From: Lotus japonicus
Taxonomy: Eukaryota > Streptophyta > Magnoliopsida > Fabales > Fabaceae
Direction: 5' to 3'
NCBI RefSeq assembly: GCF_012489685.1
Contig: NC_080043.1
Location: 37,277,127 to 37,341,126, forward strand
Length of the DNA: 64,000 nt
A program made the translations under genes and the position numbers. The notes under the pieces were generated by a model. That model did no database searches and was not told the DNA's origin. It saw only the letters and a list, made by a program, of their open reading frames with translations. Shown piece after piece: positions 48,161 to 59,198 of the stretch. Position 1 is the stretch's first letter; each line of letters begins with the position of its first letter.

Positions 48161-48923
48161 TGTTTACACTGATTTTTGGTAAACAAATATCCTCTTAGTT
48201 CGACTAAAGGAAGTTTAGATTCAGGGTCCTTTTGAGAAAACGCTTTGCCAAAGTGTTGTGTGTGTGTGAATGGTTTTCGACAACAATGAATTGGTTCAAA
48301 CAGAACTGGATTTCATCAAGCACGGGTCAATTACACAGAAGTCACATACATCAAAATAACACGTAAGCTACAAGAAGTGTGGGTTTCGACAGGAAAAGTG
48401 CATAAAGGAACTGGAAATTAACAAACTTAATACAAGAAAACTAAAGTGTTGGTTCTGCAACATACTCCTCCATCATCACGTCTTGCTCCTTGAGTCTCAT
48501 TGATGCGGACATTTAGAGCTTTTTGGTGAATTTTCATTCTGAATTGGATTCTCCTATTTATAGAGCTTCATGTTCCGCGTGTCCTTGACGGTTTTCTTCC
48601 TCAATGGATGGGTTAGTGGGTCTGGTTTCTCCCACGATCTGATGCTTGCTCCGGAAGTTCCATGCATGGTGGTGGGGATCGTGTTCTTCAACTGCTTCAG
48701 CCGTTTCTTGGCCACGTTTTCGACCAACGTGGTGAGAATCTGACTTGGTCAATGCGGCACGTGTTACATGTGCCTGTATTTAGCAGTACTTGCTAGTGTC
48801 GAATTCGGCTGCCTCCTTAACTTGGTGCATTTTCCTTTTTCTTTCTTTAGTCCAAATTCGACTACCTTGGGTGTTTTGGGCCGGATGTGTTTTTTTCCTT
48901 TGGGCCAAAATATTGGGCCAACA
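48161..48923 (-). repeat. 5' LTR of the Tat-like element
   Basis: The LTR is 763 bp, from TGTTTACACTG to GGGCCAACA. It lacks 22 bp near 48537 that the other LTR keeps near 34897-34918. It lies at the upstream end in element sense, only about 120 bp before the gag start, so there is no Ogre-type extra ORF before gag. Confidence 0.92.
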
Positions 48924-49113
48924 GAGTGGTAGATGGTTTAATGATATGAGAGTGGAAAAAAAAAACTAACAATCCACTATCTTGGTTGGAGAGGTTTATG
49001 ACTTTATGATTGGGATGTGAGAGGGTAGAATGAGAAAAACAACTCTAATAATCCACTATCTTGGTTGGAGAGCTTTATGCTAAAACAACACTTAAAAATG
49101 AACGGAGGAAATA

Positions 49114-49656
49114 TCTTTTTCACGTCTATGAGTCTATCCGTTGAAACATGTAGCCACTTTCATGACCCTCAAAAAACAAATGTAGCCACTTTCATTAATA
49201 TAAGAGACGTGAAACATCATATAATATATAATGTGTGATAAACGTTAGATTAAATGCTGATTAACCATCATTTCAACTTCGAAGTTGATGTACTAACTGA
49301 TAATTGGCACTCATAAGCATATTGCATTGCCGCTAATAACAAAATTTTACATCGAGAAAATGAAATCTAATTTACGAGATTTAATTAGCATCATGATATT
49401 AATTGGTGTTACTTACACTCTTATAAATTTGCTAATTAATATCCTTGGGATGTGATGAATATCCCTCTATCTATTTCCCGTATCCCTCTAGCAGAATAAG
49501 TAAAATGTACTGTAACATTGAACAATTGATATATGTAGCTACACAAACGTATAAACATGTGTAAACGGAAATTGATAAGCCAACAACCTATGAGATCAAA
49601 GGGAATTGGTCTTCAATCACATAAAATAAGAAAAATGTTTTTCTTTTCCTTAGGTT
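49114..49656. other. Intergenic, nothing recognised
   Basis: AT-rich sequence between the MITE and the next retroelement. It has a short local repeat of TGTAGCCACTTTCAT (49149 and 49182). No gene is supported. Confidence 0.5.
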
Positions 49657-49888
49657 TGTATCCTGGTCTGATATGGGCGCACCGGTTTACTTGACAATTG
49701 GGCTGACCAAATTATGTAACAAATGGGCCAGGCAACCCATGGACCATTCGGACCAAAACCCAAGTTATAAATAAAGGCACCACCCAAGCGGTAGGGGGAC
49801 CTATCATTTTACGCATTTTTACTCGTTTCACATAGTTCGCTTGCTCTCAAAATGGTTAGCCTTAGTCTGTTGGTTCTATACCGGAACA
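49657..49888 (+). repeat. Possible 5' LTR end
   Basis: The right limit is supported by CGGAACA followed at once by a primer-like TTGGCGCCCACCGTGGGGCC (49889-49908). A TATAAATA box lies at 49766-49773. The left limit (TGTATCCTGG at 49657) is a guess, because the matching 3' LTR is outside the window. Confidence 0.4.
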
Positions 49889-49908
49889 TTGGCGCCCACC
49901 GTGGGGCC
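49889..49908 (+). other. Primer-binding site of the decayed Tat-like element
   Basis: TTGGCGCCCACCGTGGGGCC directly after an LTR-type CA end. The sequence type is common in plant Ty3/gypsy elements; the primer tRNA was not determined. Confidence 0.55.
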
Positions 49909-49945
49909 GACGGAAAATTTTTCCAAGGCTTCGTTTTCATCAGAA

Positions 49946-51364
49946 ATGGTGACTCGATCCGGGGCGAACAGGGAGAGAAACATAGTCCCTCCAGACAATG
50001 TTACTCCTGACGTCCTTCAACAGATTATGAATGATCTCAATGATCTTCGTCAACACAATCAGCAGTTACAAACTCAACTTACTGATCTCAACCAGACTCA
50101 TGGGCTGCGAGAGGGCGATCGAAGGATGGCTGAGACGGTGGTGGATTTCCAACCTTTCACTGAGGAAATTGCAAACACTACAGTCCCGGACAATTTGAAG
50201 ACACTTGTTTTGGATTCTTACTACGGAGACACCGATCCAAAGGATCATTTGGTGTACTTTAATACAAAGATGGTTATTGTGCGCGCATCTGATGCACTCA
50301 AATGTAAGATGCTTCCATCCACTTTCAAGAAATTCGCTATGACTTGGTTCACGATGTTACCTTGGCGTTCGATAGTGAATTTCACTGAATTGTCTGCGAA
50401 ATTCTTGTCACAATTTTCAACTAGCCGCGCATAGAAGGTAACTCCAGCGACGCTGTTCAACGTTCGTCAGGGACAATATGAGACTTTGCAATCATATATG
50501 GGGCGGTTCAATCAGTTGTCGGTGCATTTGGAAGATAAGATGCCAGAAATTTGCATAGCCGCATTCGAATTAGGTTTGAAGCCTGGAAATTTGAATAGCA
50601 ATTTAAGCCGGAAACCGGTGACAACAATGGCGCAGTTGCGCATCAGAGTTCAAGGTTTCATCAGGGAGGAGCTGAGCGATCAAGTCAAGAAGAATCGGCC
50701 AAACGCGACGGTTACTGGGCAGCAGCAGCAGCAGTTCGAATCGAAGAAAGGGGCGGTTAACGATCAACGTTCAAAAGGAGAAGTTGAACATGGAGACAGG
50801 GGAAACAATAATCGGAACCGTAATGACAATCGCCACGATAACCGTTCCAATTTCAAACATCGTGCTCAACCGTATAGCACTCGTGGGTATGGTCATTCTA
50901 TGACGTGGACTCGAAACCAAAATGATCGTGCGATGCCTATGGCGGTTAACTTAACATAAGTTTTACACACGTGCTTGGAGGCGAATGTAATTCGTTTCCC
51001 AAGACAACCAAAACCGCCAATAGGCCACATGGACAAAACAAAGTGGTGCGAGTACCATAGGATTTCCGGACACAATTCTGATGATTGTTTCACTTTGTGA
51101 AAGGAGATAGAAGCATTGATAAAGGCAGGCTGCATGAAACACTTATCAGGGCCAAACAATTCAGATGAAGTTGAAACTTCAATGAAGCGCAATGATGATG
51201 GCAAGGAAATGGAGAGTGAAGAGCAGAAGAAACAGTCGGAAGGAAAAGCAAAAGGGCGAATACATTCCATTTTTTGTGGATTCCGTGGCGGAGGAACAAC
51301 TAATTCAGCTCGAAAGAGGTACGTTCATTCTATTAATGTAGTTTACCCTAATGATTGGGGAAGT
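49946..51364 (+). pseudogene. gag relic of the decayed Tat-like element
   Basis: It starts MVTRSGANRERN and shows a gag core (LVLDSYYGDTDPKDHLVYFN, MTWFTMLPWRSIVNFTELSA, GRFNQLSVHLEDKMPEICIA). Stops are TAG at 50432-50434 (just after TSRA), TAA near 50957, TGA near 51098 and TGA near 51365. A variant zinc knuckle (WCEYHRISGHNSDDC) lies at about 51036-51080. Gag would form the particle; this copy cannot. Confidence 0.8.
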
Positions 51365-51376
51365 TGAGGAGTTAAT

Positions 51377-52247
51377 CAGCCAGACATTACTTTTACTGTG
51401 AGAGATTTTGAGGGAGTTCAACCTCATGAGGATGATCCAATTGTGGTAATGTTGAGGATTGCTGAGTATGAAATTGAAAGAGTACTGCTGGAACAAGGCA
51501 GTTCAGCTGATTTGATTTATGGTGATGCTTTTGAGAAATTAGGGCTAACCGAATCAAATTTGCTACCTTACGACGGTTCATTAGTGGGTTTTTCTGGGGA
51601 AAAAATGTTTGTCAAAGGTTATGTGGAGTTGAACACCGTCTTTGGAGAGGGGGAAAATGCGGAGGCATTCGCTATCAAGTTCTTAGTAGTGAAGTGTACT
51701 TCGCCTTACAATGTGCTTATTGGGAGGCCTTCACTGAATAGACTTGGGGCGATTATTTCCACAAGACCTTTAACAGCTAAATACCCGTTAAGTAAGGGTG
51801 GTGTTGGAATTTTGAAGGCTGATCAAGTTGTGGCGCGAAAATGTTATTCAGAAAGTTTCAAACAATATGGTCATATGGGAAAGAAAGCTGTGAAAGAGGG
51901 ACACCGAGTTTATGAGGTAAATGTGGATCAGGCAGAAATAAGTTTGGATCCTCGTGATGGATTCCTGGAACACAAAATGACTTCAGAGGAAGAAACTAAG
52001 GCGATGGTGATTGGCGAACGAAGTTTGAAAGTGGGTGTCAGTTTAACTGCAAGTCAGGAAGACAAATTAGTCAAACTCCTATCTGAAGGCAGCAATAAGT
52101 TTGGATCCTCGTGATGGATTCATGGAACACAAAATGACTTCAGAGGAAGAAACTAAGGCGGTGGTGATTGCCGAACGAAGTTTGAAAGTGGGTGTCAGTT
52201 TAACTGCAAGTCAGGAAGACAAATTAGTCAAACTCTTATCTTAAAAC
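51377..52247 (+). pseudogene. Aspartic-protease relic with a 157-bp tandem duplication
   Basis: The region reads VLLEQGSSADLIYGDAFEKL, NVLIGRPSLNRLGAIIST and RVYEVNVDQAEISLDPRDGF. In relatives the catalytic motif is DQGSSAD; here the aspartate is glutamate, which should abolish cleavage. Bases 51937-52093 are repeated at 52094-52247 (AATAAGTTTGGATCC starts both). The period of 157 is not a multiple of three, so the second copy falls out of frame. Confidence 0.75.
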
Positions 52248-53690
52248 ATGGATTTGTTTGCATGGAGTGAGAAAGATGGGATTGATCCAGAGTTTTACCA
52301 TAAGTTAGCTCTCAATCCTGGGGCAAAACCAATTGTTCAATTTAAAAGAAAAATGGGTGAAGAGAAAGCAGGAGCTGTGAGAGTGGAAACTAACAAATTG
52401 TTAGAGGCTGGATTCATCAGAGTGGTTAAGTATCCAACTTGGTTGGCGAATGTAGTTATGGTGAAGAAGGCTAATGGAAAGTGGCGAATGTGCACTGACT
52501 ACACAGATTTGAATAAGCATTGTCCAAAAGACTCTTATCCTTAGCCAAATATTGATAAACTTGTGGATAGGGCGTTTGGTTTTGGTATGCTTAGTCTTAT
52601 GGATGCGTATTCAGGATATCATCAGATTAAAATGTATCAGCCCGATGAGGAGAAAACGACTTTCATGACAAATCAGGCGAACTATTGTTACCAAACCATG
52701 TCATTTGGACTCAAGAATCCAGGAGCAACTTATCAGAGCCTGATGGACAAAGTGTTTGACAAGCAAGTGGGGCGAAACATGGAAATTTATGTGGATGACA
52801 TGGTGGTCAAGTCAGAGGAGATGCTAGCACATTGCTCAAATTTGAAGGAAGCTTTTGGTGAACTCAGAAAGCATAATATGCGACTCAATCCAGAGAAGTG
52901 TTCATTTAGAATTCAAAGTGGAAAATTTTTGGCCTTTATGATTACAAGAAGGGGAATTGAAGTAAATCCTGATAAGTGAAAGGCGATTCTCGAGATGCAA
53001 AGACCCACTTCAGTAAAAGATGTGCAGAAATTGACTGGAAGAATAACAGCTTTGTCGAGGTTCTTACCATGTTCTGGAAATAAGTCAGCTCCGTTTTTCC
53101 AATGCTTGAGGAAGAATAAAGCGTTTCAGTGGACTGAAGAATGTGAGAATGCGTTTCAAAGTTTGAAAGAACACTTATCCAGTCCACCAATTTTGTCAAA
53201 ACCAATGCTAGGTATTTCATTGTCAATGTTTATTTCTGTATCTGATAATGATGTTAGTTCAGTCTTGTTGCAAGAAATTAAAGATGATTTGAGAATCATA
53301 TATTTTGTGAGTCATGCCCTTCAAGGGGCAGAGTTAAGATACCAGAAAATAGAAAAGGCTGCCTTAGCCTTGATCATATCCGCCAGGAAATTAAGACCTT
53401 ATTTTCAAGGCTTTCCAGTTGTAGGCAAAACTGACTTACCACTTCTCCAAGTGTTACAAAGCCTGATCTGGCTGGAAGAATGGTTTCATGGGCTGTTGAA
53501 TTGTCAGAATTTGGAATAACCTTTGAGAGAAAAGGGGTGATCAAAGCACAAGCTTTAGTGGATTTTGTTAATGAAATGTCTTCGGAAGAGAAAAGTGTTG
53601 AACCAGGTGAGTGGAGTTTGTAAGTAGATGGGTCGTCTAATGTCAAGGGTAGCAGTGCTGGAGTAATTTTAGAAGGACCGGGAGGCGTAA
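52248..53690 (+). pseudogene. RT and RNase H relic, 5' part of pol
   Basis: Reverse-transcriptase blocks are clear: GFIRVVKYPTWLANVVMVKK, WRMCTDYTDLNKHCPKDSYP, SLMDAYSGYHQI, SFGLKNPGATYQ and YVDDMVVKS. RT-linked RNase H follows (ALQGAELRYQKIEKAALALI), then VDGSSNVKGSSAG of the second RNase H. Breaks are TAG at 52542-52544, TGA near 52977, a one-base loss near 53459 and a TAA just before VDGSS. The domain is cut at 53690 by the CGTAA-flanked insertion and resumes at 63344. Confidence 0.88.
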
Positions 53691-54413
53691 TGTAAGACCA
53701 TAATCTTACTATTGTATCACTCATGTGAGTTAATGAATAAATATGAAGTTTTTTGTGAAGTTTGAGTTACTTGCGATTCTGTCTGTGACCTTGTGTGAAT
53801 TGTTAAGAGATCTTAATGACCTAATCTTGAGAAGCTTTCTTCATAAGAGTTGTAGATCTCGCAGTTAGCTAAATTCTCTCGTTGGTTTCATGTCATTCCG
53901 ACATCTGTGACCCGAGATATTCACGTTTTAGTGAGCATAGCTCTGGCTGTACAATTCTTGTGTTTTCGCTAAAAGAAAGGGATTTTGTTTTGCTTTGATC
54001 TTTTAGTTAAATGATTAATTATTTAATTAAAAATCAGAGTTTGTGGGCTTAATAAAAGTGTGAGGAAATCCTAATTGGGCCTAGGAGTGTCGTGGGCTTG
54101 AGGAAGGAGGAAAATTAGGGTTTCAAACCCTAATTTCCTTGTGGCCGCCGGCCACATGTGTTGATTGGGAGAGTTTAATTGTTTTTTTTAAATCTGATTA
54201 TGGTTAATTAATGGGTAATTAATTATATTGACTAAATGATATTGGGCTTGGGCTAGCAAGTAAGGGAAAGGAAAAACAAAACAAAACCCTAGCCAATGTT
54301 TTGGTTTGGCCGCCGGTTTTGTGTGTAGAGAGGGGGGGAAAACCTTGTTTTTCTTTCACAACTGAATTAGAAAACCTCTTCTACTTTCACGTGAAAACTC
54401 AGCAAAGAAAAGA

Positions 54414-54518
54414 GAAGAAAGAATAGAGAAAGAAAGAGAGAAAATCGAGAGAGAAAGAGAGAAAGCGAGAGAGAGAGAGCGTGAGAGATAGCGAGAGAGG
54501 GAGAGAGATCGAGTGGGA
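54414..54518. repeat. GA-rich microsatellite-like run
   Basis: About 100 bp are almost pure purine (GAGAGAAAGAGAG type with interruptions), inside the solo LTR. Its position in the transcribed part of the LTR suggests a leader element, but this is not shown. Confidence 0.8.
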
Positions 54519-54797
54519 GAGAAAGAAGAGGGACTTGGACAGCAGCCGTTGGACCCTCTTTGAGCATCAAGAACCTTTCTTTTTCATCTAGTTTGATCAA
54601 GGTAAGGGCTGGTTTAGGAAAAAGGTAGATTGCTTAAGGTTTTGCCATGAAAATCCTATGAGAAAGCTATGTTCTTGCATGTTTTTGTATGTGATTTGTG
54701 GAGGTGCTTGTGGCTGTACCTTTTTTCCATGCAAACCATGATGAGTAATCTTTATTTGATGTATCTAGTATGGCTCTATGATCATAAGTAACAATCA

Positions 54798-55081
54798 CAT
54801 GTTTAGTTGCTATTTTGGTCTTTATTTTCACATGTTTTGACATGAAGGTTGATGATTGTTTGGATCTGATTTTTCTGGGTGAATATGTTGATGTAGTTGG
54901 CTGGACTTATGCTTGTGGTGATGAGAGGAAAGAAAGAAAAAAAAATACAAACCCTAGGACTCATTTTGGGTTCGGTCGAACCCTATTTTAGGGGGTTCGG
55001 AGCGTTTCTTTCTTTCATTTCATGCACAAGTTCGTCTGATGCCTTGTTCGAAGAAATTGCTATGATATATGTGTTGATATG
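54798..55081 (+). repeat. 284-bp direct duplication, left copy
   Basis: It begins CATGTTTAGTTGC and ends TTGATATG directly against the first LTR base at 55082. It matches 61485-61768 with five substitutions and no indel by eye count. In the solo LTR this segment should occur once. Confidence 0.93.
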
Positions 55082-56405
55082 TGATGACCCGGGTGTATAA
55101 GCTATTTTTCTAGTTTTTTTTATGTATTTTAATATATTATTTATGATATTCTAGTCATTTTAGGTCACTTTAGGATTATTTCATGCATTTTATTATTTTT
55201 ATGTGTTTTAGCATTTTTCTATAATTTTTATGATTTTTATTTTTTATTTTATTATGTTTTTCGGAATAAAAGGAAAATAAGGAAAAAAAGGAGCTAATCA
55301 AGTGCCGATGGTCTACGGAACTGCGGTGCTCACGCAGAAATCAAATGGCTTCTTTTCCACCCCTGGCATGTGGCGCAATCTGGCTAGATGTCTACCATAA
55401 GACTATGATTCGGGATGCACTAGATTCCAACCCTTTAAGCTCCGTCCAATGGAGCTGCGACACGTGGCAGAGGTGTTAGGAAATGTTTTTGCTTTATGCA
55501 CGTGAAAGAAACAGAACGGATTTGATCTGAATATTTTTTGATAAAAAAAGAAAGATTGGGCTGGAACATTATCTATATTGAAAACCTAAAGGGTGAATGG
55601 GAGAGGGTACCAGTACGTGAACAGAGGAGGAATTGATAGAAGTGCAGAGACGGCGTGAACTGCAGGAGAAAAAATACTTTAGGTTTTTTTTGCACTTTTT
55701 ATAATTTCTCTTCAATTATGTCAGGCTAAATCCTTTTAGTGTTAGGGTGATTAATCTAGTTTTCTTTCAAGCTATGTTTTGAACCAAGTTTCAGTTATGA
55801 TTATGGATTCTATTTTATGTCTTGAATTTCTCCTTTGTTTTAATTGAAATTTTATATTGCAATAGTTTGTCTTACTATTTTCTATGCAATTGGAAAATTG
55901 GTAGAATTTAGGGATTTGGGGAGAAGTTGAGCAAGGGTCTGTACACCTTAGGAATAAGGGTAACGAATTGCTTGTGATTGCCTGAAATTGAATTGAACTT
56001 CATCTCTAATTAATTAGGATTAGGTACTAAGGAATTAGCTATCACTTATTAATTGGAAGGGACACTTATGCAAGGAATTGATAAGTGGACAGTTAGGCTT
56101 AGCACCTAGATAATTAACTTAATTCATAATTATAACTGTTTGGGGAGATACATAGGGATATGGTTAACGAAATCAGGATCCCTAGCGCGCTTTTAAATTG
56201 AATTCACTTTAACCGTGTTATTTGCTTTCTTTAATTTTATTGCAGTTAAGTTACTTACGAAAAATCAATCATCTCTTTATTTTTATTTTTATTTTTACGT
56301 CCTAGCATTCTAAGTTTAGTTAATTTAGAGTATAAACTACGCAATCCTTGTGGTTCGATCTTTTTATTACTTCGAGCAATCTGTACACTTGCAGATTCGC
56401 TATCA
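55082..56405 (+). repeat. 5' LTR of the Athila-like element
   Basis: The LTR is 1324 bp, beginning TGATGACCCGGGTGTATAAG and ending TTCGCTATCA. It provides the empty site (GGGTACCAGTACGTGAAC, near 55605) for the hAT-type insert in the other LTR. Confidence 0.9.
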
Positions 56406-56410
56406 AGTTT

Positions 56411-56428
56411 TTGGCGCCGTTGCCGGGG
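56411..56428 (+). other. Primer-binding site, tRNA-Asp type
   Basis: TGGCGCCGTTGCCGGGGA is the exact complement of the 3' end of plant tRNA-Asp(GUC) including CCA. It starts a few bases inside the LTR. Confidence 0.85.
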
Positions 56429-56561
56429 ATTGTGTTTAGTTTATTTTCTATTTTATCTGAATCTAATTGTTAGGACTTTTATTTTTTAAATTTATTACTC
56501 TTGTGCGGGTGCTACTGACTGTTGTTTGCTAGGGCATGCAAGGTACAATCAAGTGAATACC

Positions 56562-57377
56562 ATGGCTGAAACACAAGAGGAGTTTGAAGCAAGAATCTGG
56601 GCTAAGTATGAAGCGGAGCTGCAATCTAAGATTGAAGCTATGAATGCCCAGGAGGAGTTTGAGAGAAAAGTCCGAGTTAAACTTGAAGCAGAATATGCTG
56701 AAAAAAGGCGTGTTATATTGCAGTTGGAGAAAGAATTTTATGCTAATTGGAAGTGTATTCGTGAAAGTGTATCTCATGGACAAGAACACGAATGGATAGT
56801 CCAATCCAATGTCCTACGAGAAAAAGTATCCTGCATTCTGCGGACACGAGCAAGTCATCAAAGTCATGATGAATCACCTATTGGTCATGAATGTGATTCC
56901 TTGGAGCAATGTGAGGAAGCACCAATTGAAGAAAATGAGAATTGTGAGTTAGTTGAAGAAAATATCTCTCGTCAAGCCATTGAGGAAGAAGAGAAAGAAT
57001 TTCCTGAAGAAAAACTCACAGTTTGTCAAGAACTAGAAAAAGACATGACAATGGGTGAAGCGAAAGAAGCATTGATTGACTCCGGACCAAAAGAAACCTT
57101 CAATGTGGATTTTGTGTATGGAGATGAATTGATGATGAATTCAGGTAAGCCTCAAAGTCTAAGCTTATATTTTAATGACCTATGGATCAAAGGTGAATAT
57201 GGCAAGGGAAAGAAGCACTCATGGAAATACATTGATAAGAATTTCCTTAGCCCCCTTATTTTTAAGTTGCTTTATTTGGCCATGATTTTTGAGAGTGAAT
57301 GCACTGTGATGATGAACTTATGTGAAAATTTGCATGATCGAAATGATTTAATCGAATTTGCAATAGATCCTGGATAG
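56562..57377 (+). CDS. Charged coiled-coil protein of the Athila-like element
   Basis: The product has 271 residues from MAETQEEFEARIWAKYEAEL; the ATG has a good context (ACCATGG). The first 75 residues are Glu/Lys/Arg-rich with heptad spacing. The middle is very acidic (EEEEKEFPEEKLTVCQELEK) and the end has SLYFNDLWIKGEYGKG and a hydrophobic LIFKLLYLAMIF. No zinc knuckle, protease or RT motif is seen. It occupies the gag position just after the primer site, yet does not look like gag. It may be an element-specific RNA- or Gag-binding helper, or a frame kept open by chance. The lack of any stop in an element about 2% diverged is mild support for coding. Confidence 0.5.
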   Translation: MAETQEEFEARIWAKYEAELQSKIEAMNAQEEFERKVRVKLEAEYAEKRRVILQLEKEFYANWKCIRESVSHGQEHEWIVQSNVLREKVSCILRTRASHQSHDESPIGHECDSLEQCEEAPIEENENCELVEENISRQAIEEEEKEFPEEKLTVCQELEKDMTMGEAKEALIDSGPKETFNVDFVYGDELMMNSGKPQSLSLYFNDLWIKGEYGKGKKHSWKYIDKNFLSPLIFKLLYLAMIFESECTVMMNLCENLHDRNDLIEFAIDPG

Positions 57378-59198
57378 TTTTCTGAGTCCAGGAAAGTCTA
57401 ACAAAGACTATAAAATTGTGCTTTTTGGGAGACAACCCAAGTGTGTCATGTTTAATTGTGTTCTTTTACATTTGAGTTTAGTTTTAATCTTAGTAATATT
57501 AATAGATTTGTTAGTATTTCCGTTTTTGTTTTAGTTCCAATAAAAAAGAGGATTTAAGAGTTTGAAAACTTTGCTTCTGGAATTCATAGCATGGAAATGG
57601 CATGAACATGTGCCATAATACCATGCTACAACATGACCATCATTGTCCTGGAATTAATAGCATGAGAATGATGCTAATCTTGTGCCAAATTTCTTGCGGC
57701 AACATGACATTGATCAATTCTGTAATTTTTGGCATGAAAATGGTGCGGATCTTGTGCCAAATTGCAAGGGCCACATGCTGGTTCATAAATTTTTTTTTTA
57801 TAAAAAAAATACAAAAAGATTTTCCTTTTTATTTTGAGTTTCTATTTTATTTTGAGTCATATTATCTCATTGAATTATTTGAGTTATATTGTGGTATTTT
57901 AATTTGTGTGCTCATTTTTGCAAGGACTAAGTGATTTACAGGAATTAATATGAGCTGGAGAGGCCAGCTGATAGAGTCTTGGCTATCACTTTTTGCACCC
58001 ATATTGAGTACAAGGAGTTTTACTGAACCACTCGTTTCTCATTTAATTGCTTGATTATACATTTGACATTTAGTTATTTAGTTTTGCACATGCTTTTACC
58101 CCGAGTTATCTGCCTTCGTATTTGACTACTCAAGTGGTTTCAATTCTGAATTTATGTCTTGTTTTTATGGAAATTGTGATACACATGTGCTCTTAATGTA
58201 TTGGGACATGGCATGCTATTGAGAGAAGTGAATTTTAGGACTGAGTGGTGTTTTCAATGTATATTGTAATAGGAGTTCACTGGGGTTCATCTCTTTACCC
58301 CTTGTTTTTGTTGAGTGATGAGTGATCTCTGATGATTCCTGACTTGCTTGCACTTGTTTGGTTCTGTTTTGAAATGCATGTCGGTTCGATATTGTTATGC
58401 TTGTGATTTGTTAAGAGATTATTAGGCATTCTTGATGGCCTTCAGACTTTGTTTCAGTTACTCCTTAGTTGCCCAAGTTGAGCCTAAATGTGAATTTTCT
58501 TGGTCCCTAACTTTGAAAATATTCGTGAACTGTTAAGTGATCTGAATTGTGAATTGAGCAAAGAGAAAAAGATATTTGTGTATAGGTTCCTCTCTCTCCT
58601 AGTGTGCATTGAAAATGAAGCAAAATGCTTGAAAAAAAATTATGAAAGAATGAAAAGAAAGAAAAAGAATGAAGAAAAAAAAAGTTTGCAAATGAGAAGA
58701 AGAGAGTAGAGAGAAAGAACCTTGAGTGCTTTAAATAAATGCTCTGAATTAAAAGAAGAAATAGATCACTTAACTGTCTGTTTGTGTAGCCTTGCTTTAT
58801 CCTTTTCTTATCCTACCTAAAGTTACACCTTGACCAAGCTACAACCTGTGAGAATCTCTTTCTTGTTGCATAGCATGACACTGTCTGACCTTGATTTGAT
58901 TGACTATCAGAACTAAAGCATAATGTTTGTAATGTCAGATGCACTAAAAAATTGATGATTATTGTTGTGAGTTTTGATGTGAACTCTAAGTCTCATTGTC
59001 CTATTGATTTCATTTTCTCTGGACTGAATTCCTGATTTCTCTTAACTAGTATGCTCGTGAACTTATCTTTATTTGTTGGATGTGTATCTTGTATTTTGAA
59101 AGTGCTGGCAAATGATTTGGAATTGATTTATTCTGTGTTTGAGGACAAGCTTTCCTAAGTTTTCGCTTGAGGACAAGCTGTCGTTGAGTATAGGGGTG
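57378..59198. other. 3' internal region of the Athila-like element
   Basis: AT-rich, no pol. It contains diverged direct repeats of a CATGACAT/ATGGTGC type (57595-57780), the GGGAGACAACCCAAG phrase at about 57428 and a purine-ended GAGTATAGGGGTG just before the LTR at 59199. A 69-codon Lys/Glu-rich frame at 58500 is not supported. Confidence 0.55.

Larger units (their letters stand above)
34520..48923 (-). mobile_element. Tat-lineage Ty3/gypsy retrotransposon with two antisense genes
   Basis: LTRs at 34520-35304 and 48161-48923 differ by one 22-bp deletion and about four substitutions, counted by eye. Target duplication GAGTG lies at 34515-34519 and 48924-48928. Element sense is minus: 5' LTR (right), primer site, gag-pro 48037-44453, pol 44460-40836, then a long 3' region holding two plus-strand genes (35807-39759 and 40278-40751), purine tract and 3' LTR (left). 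A duplicated RNase H and a long 3' region with antisense frames are known marks of the Tat lineage. Three lesions disable it: a gag stop, a pol frameshift and a stop in the antisense gene. Confidence 0.93.
34326..49111. mobile_element. Stowaway/mariner-like MITE split by a Ty3/gypsy element
   Basis: The left end CTCCCTCCGTTCTTTTTTAA matches the reverse complement of the right end at 49080-49111 over more than 30 bp with a few mismatches. TA flanks both sides (34324-34325 and 49112-49113). Without the 14.4-kb insert (34520-48923 plus one TSD) the MITE is about 377 bp. The right half has an internal duplication of a CCACTATCTTGGTTGGAGAG phrase (48974 and 49050). The retroelement landed inside it after it was in place. 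Confidence 0.85.

Noticed and set aside
49841..49945. Upstream ATG extension of the gag relic
   Set aside because: It would start inside the LTR and cross the primer site at 49889; the ATG at 49946 is the expected gag start.
58500..58709. A 69-codon Lys/Glu-rich frame in the Athila-like element
   Set aside because: Composition is driven by an A-rich stretch; there is no domain and no conserved context.
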